From assembly GCF_019175385.1 (NCBI RefSeq), contig NC_083344.1, positions 6,548,965 to 6,612,964 of the forward strand: a stretch of DNA of 64,000 nt. The letters are read 5' to 3'. The notes beneath the pieces were generated by a model. It was not told the DNA's origin, did no database searches, and saw only the letters and a program-made list of their open reading frames with translations. The translations under genes and the position numbers were made by a program. Positions 23,545 to 35,130 of the stretch are shown here, piece after piece. Source of the stretch: Lycium barbarum (taxonomy: Eukaryota; Streptophyta; Magnoliopsida; Solanales; Solanaceae). Position 1 is the stretch's first letter. The number at the start of each line of letters is the position of its first letter.

Positions 23545-24957
23545 AACATGTTAAATCAGCTAAGCACAAAGAAGAAAATATTCTGCACATCAAAAAGTAG
23601 CAAGCAAAAAAGTCGCAAGCAAGCGATCAATTGAACTGGCGGAAACATAGTGGTAACTTGCTCAGGCAGAAGACTGAAGTTGAAAAATCAGAAATGCATT
23701 TTGTATGCTATAGGGGAATGACACAAGATTCATATAATTGAACTAAACAAGAATGACTAAGTGATTTTATACTTTTGCACGCCCTGAATTTGCTTGAAGT
23801 TTCTTTAATCTTAAAAACAGTTCTAAATTATATTTTCAACAGAAGGGAACCATCTCATGAGGTTATGCTAAAAGATCAACTCTATAGATAATTGATCATC
23901 ATGGTATGAAGTGTTCATCTTGCACCCTAAGTTTTTGCTTGTATACAAATTTGCTTGGTGTGTACATTATTGGATTGAGATGGGCTTAAATGAATGAAAA
24001 ATAAATGTACTTGCGATATTTTTTTGACTCCCAAGTCCTATATTAATCAAATTCAAAATTTGATGAGTTTATTAGAATTGATAAAATTGGGCATTCATAA
24101 TAAATTTCAATCTATAATATCACATTCAAATTACCGACAATATTATTACTAATCGATAAAATCCAGATTGTGAAATAAATAAAGGGGCAATCTCTTATGG
24201 TAAAAATGTTCTGCCGTTCAGTTATTTCTTAAGATGAAAACAGACGTTTTATTAAATTTCAAGTATTCAATTTCACCACTAACATACAGAGACTATCTTA
24301 CATTTTAAAAAAGAGTATTTATGTAATAGAGATTTGAGGATAATTCGGAAAACATCAACCACATCTAGTTTATTTTTCTTGAGTGTGGAAAACAGATGTG
24401 CAAAGCGCGTAATATAAATACGACACGTGACCAGAAAGAAAGGACTTCCAAGTAAAGATCTTTGTATTTTACATTATGTTTAAAACATTATCAGTTCCAG
24501 ATTCTGCCATACACGTGTCCTGTACTGACCACTGGTGGATTGACATGTGTGTTGTGGTCACTGAGGATTTCAGCCACATAATTTTTGTGTGAAAAGTTGA
24601 AAATCAAGCAGCAATTTGTTGAACTTAGAACAGGCCATTCGAGGAGTTTGAACATTTACATTTCTTTGTATTATAATCACAAGAAGTTATTCCCCGTCCC
24701 AATTTATGTCTATTTCAGTTCACTCTTCACCCCCCATGCCCCACAGAGGAAAAATAGAGAGAGACCTGTGGTCACAATACAGCTTGTTATACTCAAAATC
24801 AACAATTACATTAGCTAAAAGACACTCAAATGACTGACAAACGATAGTATACAGCGAATTTGGTATCATTAAATAGATCTTCTAAGATCATTGCTTTGCA
24901 TTATCAATTATTGTTTTAGCTCAACAAGGAAAAAAGAAAAACCTGCTTGTCATAGTT
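23545..24957 (+). promoter_or_regulatory. Upstream region of the receptor kinase gene
   Basis: About 1.4 kb between the chromovirus and the start codon, AT-rich and without a gene. Two G-box cores CACGTG lie at 24424-24429 and 24512-24517, and a W-box core TTGAC lies at about 24540-24544. Such motifs fit stress or defence control but occur often by chance. The chromovirus forms the distal upstream flank. Confidence 0.4.
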
Positions 24958-25841
24958 ATGGGCAGAAGTTGCAATCTTGTCTTTGCTCTTGCAGCTTTCA
25001 TTCTACTACATGAGCATACTACAGTTGCTACTGTTCACAATATTGGCACTGATAAAGCCGCACTTCTTGCCTTGAAATCTCACATTTCTTCTGATCCTAA
25101 CAATATCATAGAAAGAAACTGGACTTCTACCAGCCCGGTTTGCAGCTGGATTGGAATCACTTGCAGCTCCCGCCACAATCGAGTCACAACTTTAGACATT
25201 TCTAGCATGCAACTTCATGGTACCATTCCTCCACACCTTGGAAACCTCTCATTTCTTGTCTCTCTCGACATCACTAACAACACTTTCCACGGGGATTTTC
25301 CAGAAGAGTTGGCTCATTTGCAGAGGTTGAAATTGATTAATGTCATCATTTTTAAGTTTGTTACCAAACCTACGCTCTGTGTACCTGTGGAGGAACCAAT
25401 TTTCTGGGAAAATTCCATCTTCCCTTTCCAATCTAACAAAGCTGGAAGTGTTGAGCTTGCAGAGAAATTTTATCGAAGGAGAGATCCCTCGGGAACTCGG
25501 TGATCTTCGTTACCTGACTATCCTAGACCTGCAACATAATCAACTTAGTGGCTCTATACCACCATCAATATTTAACATTACGACAGTGCAAATCATTGCT
25601 CTTACCAGCAACAATCTTATTGGTAAACTTCCAGCAACTATATGCGACCATCTTCCAAACTTGAAAGGGCTTTACCTCTCACGCAACTCGCTATTTGGAG
25701 TTATCCCACGAAACCTGGAGAAATGCAGAAAGCTTCAAGCCTTGTCATTGTCTGAAAATGAGTTTGTTAGAACTATACCAAGAGAGTTAGCCAACTTAAC
25801 AACTCTTGAAATATTAGAACTTGGAGCACTATACTTGGAAG

Positions 25842-25932
25842 GTAGTATGATGTTTCCTTACAAGAATCTATAATTTTATTCATTTTCTCTCATCTGCCGA
25901 ATTGGTACTCATATATTTCCCCCAATTGACAG
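25842..25932 (+). other. Intron 1 of the receptor kinase (in the LRR region)
   Basis: GTAGTATGATG at the start and TTGACAG at the end. Splicing joins LYLEG to EIPVELGNL in phase and restores the LRR spacing; unspliced, a stop appears in the intron. Most class XII genes have only the kinase intron, so this one is unusual. Confidence 0.75.
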
Positions 25933-27906
25933 GAGAAATACCAGTGGAGCTCGGTAATCTTGAGAAACTACAGGTGCTGGGATTATCAGAGAATGAGTTT
26001 ACTGGTCCTGTCCCTCCAAGCATTTTCAACGTGTCAACACTGCAGAAACTAGGTCTTGGAGGAAATAAGCTTTCAGGTACTCTACCTTCGGATTTAGGTC
26101 ATGGAATGCCCATCCTAGAACAATTTGTTTGTGCAAGAAATAATCTGAGTGGTTTAATCTCTGCTTTAATCTCGAATTCTTCAAGACTCAGATTGCTTGA
26201 TCTCTCAGGCAACAGTTTCACAGGTCCAATTCCTGAATCACTTGGTAACTTAGAATACCTTGAGATTCTTAACTTGCAGAGAAACAATTTTTTCAGCTAC
26301 TCAGCGTTGAGCTTCCTTACATCATTAACGAACTATAGGAAACTAAGAGTAGTCTGGTTTGGTGATAATCCGTTGGACGGTGTTTTGCCTGCATCTATAG
26401 GGAATTTCTCCAACTCTCTACAGGTTTTTGAAGGATCGAATTGTAAACTTAAGGGCATCATTCCTGAAGAAATTGGTAATCTTACTGGAGTGACAAAAAT
26501 GATTCTGTTTAACAATAAGTTGACTGGAGATATTCCGAATACTGTCCGAGGCATGTTGAACCTTCAAGAATTTTACCTACAAAGCAACAATATTGAAGGT
26601 ACCATACCAGATGTTATGTGCAGTTTAAAGAATCTTGGTGCATTAGACTTGTCAGAAAATAATTTTTTTGGTTTGGTGCCTCCATGCTTAGGAAAAGTTA
26701 CCAGTTTGAGGTATCTTTATCTAGCTTACAACATGTTGAATTCAAGCTTACCTGAAAGCTTGGGAGGCCTTCGCGATCTCATAGAATTCAATATTTCATC
26801 CAATTTATTGAGTGGGAAAATTCCTCTGGAGATTGGAAATTTAAAGGCTGCAACGCTCATTGATTTGTCAAAAAATAAATTTTCTGGAAACATTCCTAGC
26901 ACCCTAGGGGGTCTAGACAAATTGATTAATCTCTCTCTGTCACATAATATATTAGATGGGCCTATTCCAAATTCATTTGGCAAAATGTTGGCGTTGGAAG
27001 TCTTGGATTTGTGCTATAACAATCTTAGTGGTGAAATTCCAAAATCTTTAGAAGCACTTGTGTATCTCAAATACCTGAACTTCTCATTCAATAAACTTAG
27101 TGGAGAGATTCCCACTAGTGGTTATTTTGCAAATACCACAGGTCAATCTTTCTTGTCCAATGATGCACTCTGTGGTGACTCCCGGTTTAACGTGAAACCA
27201 TGTGTCATCTTGTCTTCCAAGAGGAAAAAGGCATTCTTGGTTTTGTACATCATTTTGGGAGTGGGTCTGTTATTTGTTGTATTTTCCCTCGCATATGTAT
27301 TTTTAAGGACAAAGAAGAATATAGGCCAAGCAGATGTGTCTTTGGTAAAAGTGCATGAAAGAATTTCCTATTATGAACTTGAACAGGCAACAGAAGGATT
27401 CAATGAAAGCAACTTGCTTGGTCATGGGAGTTTCAGCATGGTCTACAAAGGGATGTTTAGGGACGGTACCCTTTTCGCAGCAAAGGTCTTCAATGTCCAA
27501 TTGGAGTGTGCATTCAAAAGTTTTGAAATAGAATGTGAGATACTTCGGAACCTTCGTCATAGAAATCTGACCAAAGTCATAACAAGCTGCTCCAACCCTG
27601 ATTTTAAGGCCCTAGTGTTGGAATACATGCCCAACGGGACACTTGATAAATGGTTATACTCTCACAACTTGTTCTTGAACTTATTGCAGAGATTAGATAT
27701 AATGATAGATGTCGCATCTGCAATGGATTATCTCCACAATGGCTATTCAACACATGTGGTGCATTGTGACTTGAAGCCAAGCAATGTCTTGCTAGATCAA
27801 GAAATGGTTGGTCATGTCAGTGATTTTGGCATTGCAAAATTGTTAGGTGAAGGGGAGGCTTTTGTTCAAACAAGGACGATTGCAACCATTGGATATATTG
27901 CTCCAG

Positions 27907-28042
27907 GTATATTATTTTTGAAGTTCTCTCAAATAGTTAGAATACCCTAAAAAATTATTTTCCCTAGATATAGGTTGATACTCTTAGTTTTAGCATGTTC
28001 CATGATATCTAGTTTCTGATCATTTTCTTACCACGATTGCAG
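27907..28042 (+). other. Intron 2 of the receptor kinase (kinase domain)
   Basis: GTATATT...TTGCAG; joining restores GYIAP-EYGQDG in the activation segment. This is the conserved intron position of class XII kinases. Confidence 0.9.
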
Positions 28043-28392
28043 AGTACGGGCAAGATGGAATAGTATCCACGAGCTGTGATGTTTATAGTTTTGGCATCCT
28101 GATGATGGAGACGTTCACAAGAACGAGACCAAGCGATGATATATTTAATGGAAGATTGAGCATACAACGTTGGGTTAGTGATTCTTTTCCAGGTGAAATT
28201 CATAAGGTGGTGGATTCTAATTTGGTACAACCAGGGGATGAAAAAATCGACACAGAGATGCAATGTTTGTTATCTATCATGGAATTAGCTTTGAGTTGCA
28301 CTTTAATGACACCTGATGCAAGGATTAGCATAGCATATGCTCTTTCCACACTTAAAAAGATTAGGTTCCAGCTTGTCAGTAGTCGGCACTAG

Positions 28393-29240
28393 ATGGTGCC
28401 GGACCGTCTACTCTTGTATGTTAGTATTTGATTACCTATGCCAGTTACGTTAGCCTCAATTTGCACAAGTACTTAAGTGCGTTTAATCACGGTTGTAGGA
28501 AGCAACTCGTTTCTTGATTTGTGATCTTTGAACTTTTGCGCAAGTGTTTTGTTGGCTGGACGTGCTCCCACCAGAAGTCAGAAATTGCACTTCTCAATAC
28601 TTCCAATATTCTTTGTCCTGAACAATCTAAACAAAGTACTTCTGTTAAGAGTCCAAACGTAAACGTCGACCGAATCTCTATTCAATATTTCCATTCAAAC
28701 TGATGGAACTGTTGATTAAAATCTTCCCTAATTTTATTTTCCTCCAATTTCAGCAATAGTAACACAAAAACAAAAGTTGAAACAAGAAAATCACATGAAA
28801 TTGAAAAAAGAAAAAGAAATCTACCCGTAAGGATATTTTTCACTATTGGGAGAAAATATAATTGAGCATGAAGACATCAATAGCGATCGTCATCTAGCTT
28901 CGGCACGTCAGAAGCATATGATATTTCAGTTAGTTTTAAATGATCAATTTGGGAGTTTCATTAGCTAGACTGAAAGTGCTCAACCTCTGTAAAACAATCA
29001 CATGAGCTCAAGGTAACATAATAGGGATAGAAATAAACACACTCCCAAATATATATATTACCACCCAACATGGGTATTCTCCTTTTTAGCATGGGTGTGT
29101 TCGCTCTACAATTTGAAAAAAAAAAAAAAAAAAACAGAACAATACATATATAGATAATGTTTAGAGATTGGAAAAAAGTAAATGCAGTAGAGGGAGGAAG
29201 TACCACCGCGTTTGGCGTAGCTGTATTATGCGAGGATATT
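28393..29240. other. 3' flank of the receptor kinase
   Basis: No further gene. It contains copy B of the ~110 bp repeat and a poly(A)/poly(T) run at about 29117-29134. Confidence 0.6.
28585..28697 (+). repeat. Copy B of the ~110 bp repeat (see 5125-5237)
   Basis: It shares AAGAGTCCAAACGTAAACGTCG-like and ATTCAATATTTCCATTC blocks with copy A. The frame 28521-28703 covers it but no family is recognised. Confidence 0.6.
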
Positions 29241-29254
29241 TTTGGTAAGGGAGA

Positions 29255-29352
29255 TTTTTTTTTTTTTCCACCCGATATCCGGTATCTACATTATGGTCTG
29301 ACTAAATTCGAATTCGTGCCGGAAAGTCCAAATGGGGGTTAAAAAGCTCCAC
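29255..29352 (+). repeat. Solanaceae-type dispersed repeat fragment
   Basis: The stretch CCCGATATCCGGTATC ... GCCGGAAAGTCCAAATGGG ... AAAGCTCC ends in a word repeated at 29650-29680 (GAAAGTTCAAAATGGGGAGT, then AAAACGCTCC). The two copies flank the SINE. Confidence 0.5.
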
Positions 29353-29482
29353 AAAGGCGATTCCGTATCCAGTATTACTACATAAAAGGGTTTTAGATGC
29401 ATTTATTTAGTGCCAATAAGTTAATTGCCGCTAGTTTCATTCTCCAAACCCATATGTTACAACAATTAAACTTTAACCGCAT

Positions 29483-29609
29483 TTTTTTTTAATTACATAG
29501 GGGTAGGGGAAGGGAAAATGGGGGAGGGGATTACAACGTGGGAATTCGAACCCTCACCAACAAAGTGAAAGTTTAGGTGACAAACCAACTGAGCTACTAA
29601 GTTCCTACT
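29483..29609 (-). mobile_element. tRNA-derived SINE
   Basis: On the minus strand: GGAACTTAGTAGCTCAGTTG (A box TAGCTCAGTTGGT), then GAGGGTTCGAATTCCC (B box), a C-rich body CCCCTCCCCCATTTTCCC, and a tail TATGTAATTAAAAAAAAA. The promoter boxes, length near 127 bp and tail fit the tobacco/tomato-type SINE families. Target duplication not resolved. Confidence 0.8.
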
Positions 29610-29683
29610 TATAGAGGCAATTAAGGAGGATTGCCATTAAAATGTCCTCGGAAAGTTCAAAATGGGGAGTAAAACGCTCCTTA

Positions 29684-30413
29684 CACTACAAGAAAGTGGA
29701 GATATAACGACATTTATTTAGTGACATTTGAAATAAATGTCGGGAAAAAGGAAAGTTGTCGACATTTATGAAAAAATGTCATAAAAATAATGACATTTGA
29801 TGCGCAATGTCATAAAAATAGTGACATTTTGTCACAAAATGTTGTTAGAACACTGACATTTGACGTATAATGTCGTTAAAGCAATGACATTTGGCGTAAA
29901 TTGTCGTTAAAACTACGACATTTGATACAAATGTAAAAAATATTATGACACTTGTTTCAAATATCATATTATTAATCGTTAATTACCAACATTTACAACT
30001 AATGTTGGAACTCTAAATCTTTGTACATTATTTCATCAATCTTTATATTTAACTCTAGAAAAAAAAATATTGGATGCATAAATTAGCAATTATATACTCC
30101 ATATAGCAGATGAGTTTGAAATGAAAATTGGGGTTAAAATTATTTGTTTAAGTTAGTCAAAAGCTAACAAAGACGACAGTATCCAGTTGGACTCAAACCA
30201 AAGACTTTTGGTTAATATGAAGAAGTACTTAATCACTCCATCAAAACACGATTAAAAATAAAGGGCATTTTTTTGGAAATAAAAACGAAGACAACGTGTA
30301 CTGACTTATTATTCGATATGCACAAAAGTCTACAAGGGACAGGATGACCATTTCTCATGTTCACACTTAATAATAATTATTGGAGAGGTCCCTTTCCTTC
30401 CTTTTCTGTAGTG
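29684..30413. mobile_element. Non-autonomous CACTA element
   Basis: It begins CACTACAAGAAAGTGG and ends TTTTCTGTAGTG, the inverted CACTA termini. The left 270 bp carry many subterminal copies of TGACATTT/AAATGTCA in both orientations, as in En/Spm elements. Flanking triplets are TTA and TAA, so the 3 bp duplication is imperfect. There is no transposase in 730 bp. Confidence 0.7.
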
Positions 30414-30863
30414 TAACTCAATTGTTTGTAAGTGATGGATAAACTTCAACATGTATGTGTGGCCAGTAGACAAAGGATCTTTTAACAATCTGCTATTGAG
30501 AATTTACTGTCCGAGCTAATTTAGGTTGTTGCATAAAGTTCATTAAAAGAGAAAAACTTTCTATAAGAAATTTCTCCATTCTCAAATCTGTGCTCCAAGA
30601 GTCAATAACTAGAAAGTGTTATGAAAATAATTAGAATATCGCAAAAAGAAATGCTCAAATCCATATTTACTAAATAATCTAGCTTCATTTTATTAACAAT
30701 TAATTTATTTTCATTTAATGAGTCTTATTGCCTAAAATGGACAGACGTTCAATTGTTTAATGACCAAAACCGTTTTTTGACACTAAGGCTAATGAAGGAC
30801 ACAATTATGATGATAAAAATGTTTGGCCATTGATCAGATTGGAACATTTGTTTTGGCTACTCT
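30414..30863. other. Spacer
   Basis: AT-rich, no gene; left flank of the LTR element at 30869. Confidence 0.5.
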
Positions 30864-30868
30864 ATAAG

Positions 30869-31528
30869 TGTTTGAGTCAAAATTCGTATTTTATCTAAAT
30901 AGTTGAATTTGTTCTAAGGTTAACCACAGTTGGTAGTAATTTGACACAGATGAAAGAATTAACACAAGCAAGTTATTAGTTATCAATAAAGAATAAGTAA
31001 ATAAAGAGAAAAAAGAGTAAACTTATGCCAATTATGATGAACAACAGTAGTGGATTTCCTTGTCCTCAAGAATGAGTAAAAACTTGACGATCAAAGAATA
31101 AAGATGATGAGAATAAGCAGAAAATTATAATAAAATAATAGTGTATTTTTCCAGTCAAACTTGGATGCCGCCGTATACAAGTGAAAATCCTATTTATATG
31201 TATATGATCCTCTTTGGTGCCCTTCCCGTTGTATGTAAGTAACGGCAATCATTAATTACTGAATTGATGATTGTCATTTAATTCCTTGATTCTGGCCGTT
31301 AGTAACCGTTTTGTCGTTACTGAATTAACTTTATTTAATGTGTAGTAAAGAGGGTCTTGTATGTTGTTTCCGTTGATGTTCTCTTTGTTGACCCAGTCTT
31401 CGGTATCAGTTGCCTCTCCGTAACTGCTATGCTCGGCATTACCATATGATTTTTATACGTCATTTTATAAATTGACACGTGTCGACTACTTGTTGGTCCA
31501 TGCGTCAGGTGCATTTTTTACCCATACA
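30869..31528 (-). repeat. LTR (left; 3' LTR in element orientation)
   Basis: Plus strand TGTTTGAGTC...ACCCATACA. It matches the right LTR with scattered substitutions. TATA box on the minus strand at 31189-31198 (TATAAATAGG). Confidence 0.93.
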
Positions 31529-32845
31529 GATAGTACCTCAATTTTTCGAGTTCATCACAAAGATGTTCCCGAGAAATTGTCTTGCCGATTTTCATCAATC
31601 TTCCCTTAATTAGTCATTTGAATCTTCTTTTCGTAGAATAGGAAACGTTGTAACTGACATTAGATTGTGGCCCACTGATATGATGGTTACGTGGCATAAT
31701 CGCAGAAGTTGAAAAGACTTGTATTAAATGATGAAGTCAGACGTAGGGCACGTGGCAGTTACCGTGCCCTTCATTTTCTCGCCGTTTCCCAAGGTAATGA
31801 TGGTGGTTTTACCTTCTCTACAAAAGTTCAAATTTTACCTTTTTCTACTATTTCATCTCAAATTTTCGGCTCCAAAATTCTTCAATTTCAAATTCTTTTG
31901 CTTCCGTTTCCTCAACTTCTTCATTTTCTTTAATTCCTAATCATGTCTTCTCCTTCATCTTCTCAAAATATTTTGCCAGAAAAGACTGTTATGTTGATGC
32001 TTTTCCCCCTCATGTGGGCGCTGAAAAACCTAAAAATAGAATGCCTCCCAAGAAATTTATGGGCGATGCTATTGTTGCTGCTTCTCCTAGGCCTTCTTCT
32101 TTATCTACTAGTGTTGGTGATGTTGAAATTGGAAAGGTAAATCTTCCTTCTGTGGATGGTGTGCTCCCCAAAAATCCTTCTCATACTACTGACTTAAAGA
32201 TTGCAAACGAATATGAATCTGATATAGAAAGAATGGAAATGGTGTCTGGGATTAAATCCCATATTACCGAAGATCTTATTCCTTCCGTAATTGAAAGGTG
32301 TCATTGGAAGGATCACCATGTGGAGATTATTGTTCCTGAACCGGATAGACCCTCCACTTCTCATTTGCCTGGGTTTTTCGCAGTGTATCTTTACCCCTTC
32401 ACTATTGGGTTTAATTTACCATTAACTCTGATGATTGATCAATTATGCCGTCGTCTCCAAATATGCGTAACGCAACTTACTCCCGGAGTCTGGCATTTGA
32501 TTCAATTATATCAACACGTTGCTCGTCTTGCCAATGTACAACTTACCTTGGACCATATTTTATATTTGAACTCCCTTCGTTTTATAAGGGGTTCTACGAT
32601 AATGTTTAGGACCAGGGGCCTGAATAAACTGTTCGATGATCCTGAAGATAGCCATGACCATTTATGGCTTAATGAATTTGTGTTTATTCCTACTCATCAG
32701 TTAGTGAGTGGTGATGCTGAATCTTTTCCGGAGAAATGGAATGCAAGAGCTTTTAATCCCGAGCTAAATATTCCGGAGAATATTCGTACATTTACAGAAA
32801 CAATAATATGATTCTCTGCAAGTGCTAGAGCTTGGGAATCAATGG

Positions 32846-32850
32846 CGGTG
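32846..32850. repeat. Target-site duplication CGGTG (left)
   Basis: Matches 34055-34059 on the other side of the nested solo LTR. Confidence 0.65.
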
Positions 32851-34054
32851 GTGAAATTCGGCCAAAAAATGCATATATTTACCTATTGTTGCCTCACATT
32901 TTAGTACTTTTAATCATCTTTTGAGTATTATTAGATTGATTTGTGCTTAATGTTATATTTTATTGTGTAGGAATAAAGCGGTACAAAGTTAAAGAGATTT
33001 GAAGCAAAATTGAATAAAAAGCGGAAGAAAGAATGGAGACAAGCATTAGTGGCCTTAATGATTGGGGTCATCATTTGCTAATGATTAGGAGCATTTAATG
33101 AGACCAAAGAGCAAAGATGTAAATCAGTTGCAAAGAAGGAAAAAAAAGAATGTTGGCAGGAACGTTTTGGAGCACCAAATTGGCTGACCTGCCAATCGCG
33201 AGCGGTGAACATATTGCGGACTCAGAATTTTTCCCAATTCGTTTTGGACTCAGTTATTTTATTTGGGTTTTTTTCTACACCTATAAATATTTCATAAGCC
33301 ACAATTCTTAGACATCTTTGGCAGAAAACACAAGTTTGGAGGCTAGGGTTCCTACGTATATTTTCTTTCTTTTATTTGAACCTTGTTTATGGGAATTTTT
33401 TGGTGACAATTGAGATTGAAACTCTTATTGTGCTTATTTATTGATCGACATTATTTTTAATCAAGTAAGTTATTGTTATTTTAATTATTCTTGTTCTTCA
33501 ACGTTTCTTAAGGGAGTAGCTAACCCTAGGACTTGCCCATTTACTTTGTTTGAAACTCGAAAGAGGAAGAGCGAGATTGGGATAGAATAATTAACATGAA
33601 CTTAGGGCGTTAATCCCCGTCTAATAGAAATTGACCTAGGAATAGGCGATAGTCGGGTGTTCTTAATGCTCCTAATTGCTTTAGGGATATTCAATTAGGT
33701 AGTCTAGTTAATTTAGAGTCATTATCCGAGGCTAATTAACACAATGTTACCATTATCTGTAATTCGTGAAATATATTGGATCGTTACTTGAGAAGTAGTT
33801 TCCTTTATTCCATTCTTGTGGCCATTGATCAATTTACTTGCTTTCTAGATTAGATTTAATATTTTCTTATTTTATCAAAACCATATCTAAAAACCACCAT
33901 TGATGCGTTCGGCCTAGCTGTTGTTGGTGATAATTCCTAATCTGCTTAAATGCCTACATATTGTTCTCTGTGGGATTCGACCCCAACCTTGTTGGGTTAC
34001 TATATTTGACAACGCCTGCGTTATTCCATTAAAAGGTGTAATTTGAGCGTATCA
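32851..34054 (+). mobile_element. Solo LTR (Athila-like) nested in aORF copy 1
   Basis: 1.2 kb ending GAGCGTATCA with the preceding block TGTGGGATTCGACCCCAACC and TTTGACAACGCCTGCG, typical of Athila-type LTR 3' ends. CGGTG flanks both sides. The left end reads GTGAAATTCGG rather than TG..., probably a lost first base. A TATA-like CTATAAATATT lies at about 33281. Removing it lets the aORF reading continue into the next exon. Confidence 0.75.
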
Positions 34055-34102
34055 CGGTGCAGCGGGGTATTCGTACTTTAGATGATTCCGGAAAGAATAA
34101 AG

Positions 34103-34166
34103 GTATTTACTCTTATTAATCTTCTTTTTCTGGTCACAATTATCTTTATTGTCTCCATTTTTTCAG
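34103..34166 (+). other. Probable intron in aORF copy 1
   Basis: AAAG|GTATTTAC ... CATTTTTTCAG|GTCG, 64 bp, T-rich. It sits between coding-like blocks on the plus strand, antisense to the LTR promoter. Confidence 0.6.
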
Positions 34167-35046
34167 GTCGTTCTAGCAAAAGGAGACCATCATCAAGATC
34201 TTTGATCTTCCCAATTATGACGACTCGGCACTAGATAATATTCGTTCTATTATTAGAAAGAGGTCTAGTGCGGAAGCGGAAGGTTCAAAGGAGGTTGGTA
34301 AACCTGTTCTCAAGAAGAGGAGATTAAAGAAGCAATCCTCTTCTGGTCCTTCCGTGATTGAAAAGCCTGAAGGTAGGCATGGCACTGAATGTACAGATTC
34401 CGAGGAAGAATCGCCTTTAATTTTGAGGAAAATAAGAAGAACTAACCCTTCTTTTATTGATGTGACAAATGTCTCAGAAGCATCTCCGATGATGGATTTT
34501 GAAGATTTATGTGGCATCCCTGAAGCTCCTTCTCGGGAAAAAGATCCATCGGTTACTCTCCCTGAGGTGGTGATCATTGATGATGTTTCCGATGTACCTT
34601 TCCAAAGTGCAACCACTGCTGCTAATATAACTGTCACTGACGTTTCCGGGGTGGAGGTCGCCGATGTTCTCAAAGTTGATGCCTCTCGGGATGAGGTTAA
34701 AAGTTCTTCTAAAGTTGACGCCTTCCCGTGCAATATTGCAACTCCTTGAGGTCGACCTTCTGATCACGCAGAAAGAAAAAGACCTGTACAAGAGGATTCA
34801 CATAAAGCTGATACTAGTGATGAGGCTCTTCGGGCTGATGATCCCGCAGTCAAGTAGATGCAGTCTTTTGTTCCTCTTACTGTTAATCATAGCCGATCTT
34901 TCAGTTTATCTGATGAGGAAAATTTATTGGCTAATCCTCATGTGATGAGCATTTTTGCCAAGAATTTCATAGGTCCAAAAGAATCCGTTCTATAGGACTT
35001 GTCTACATATCAGATGAACATGATTGCATTAGGTCCTATGATCCAG

Positions 35047-35130
35047 GTATGTTTCTTTTCATTTTTCTCTATAAATTTTTGTCCGTTTAATTTTCCTCAT
35101 ACGTTATAACTTTTGATAACTTGCTTGCAG
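35047..35130 (+). other. Probable intron in aORF copy 1
   Basis: ATCCAG|GTATGTTT ... ACTTGCTTGCAG|GCTC, 84 bp, very T-rich (72% AT or more by eye). The following exon continues as AQTYLMGSLERSESE into the coiled coil. Confidence 0.7.

Larger units (their letters stand above)
24958..28392 (+). pseudogene. LRR receptor-like kinase, class XII (FLS2/EFR/Xa21-type), frameshifted
   Basis: Plasma-membrane immune-receptor type protein. Exon 1 (24958-25841) encodes a signal peptide (CNLVFALAAFILL), an LRRNT-type cap with CSWIGITCS and the first LRRs. Exon 2 (25933-27906) has further LRRs, a TM segment near 27229-27310 (LVLYIILGVGLLFVVFSLAY) and the kinase N-lobe with G-loop GHGSFSMVYKG, Lys in FAAKVF, HCDLKPSNVLLD and DFGIAK. 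Exon 3 (28043-28392) starts EYGQDG and finishes the C-lobe. Introns are GT-AG at 25842-25932 and 27907-28042. HCD instead of HRD makes it a non-RD kinase, as in pattern receptors. Near 25340 the frame shifts and several LRR codons are missing, so the protein would stop at 25503. The spliced length would be about 1,070 codons. It could be a recent pseudogene or an assembly error. Confidence 0.85.

Noticed and set aside
24585..24818. 77-codon frame upstream of the kinase as an upstream gene
   Set aside because: No domain; lies in the probable promoter or leader.
29157..29342. 61-codon frame
   Set aside because: Spans a poly-T run and a dispersed repeat.
34215..34733. 172-codon minus-strand Ser/Thr-rich frame, which might be the true sense gag
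   Set aside because: It is the antisense shadow of the acidic aORF region; no gag core or zinc knuckle.
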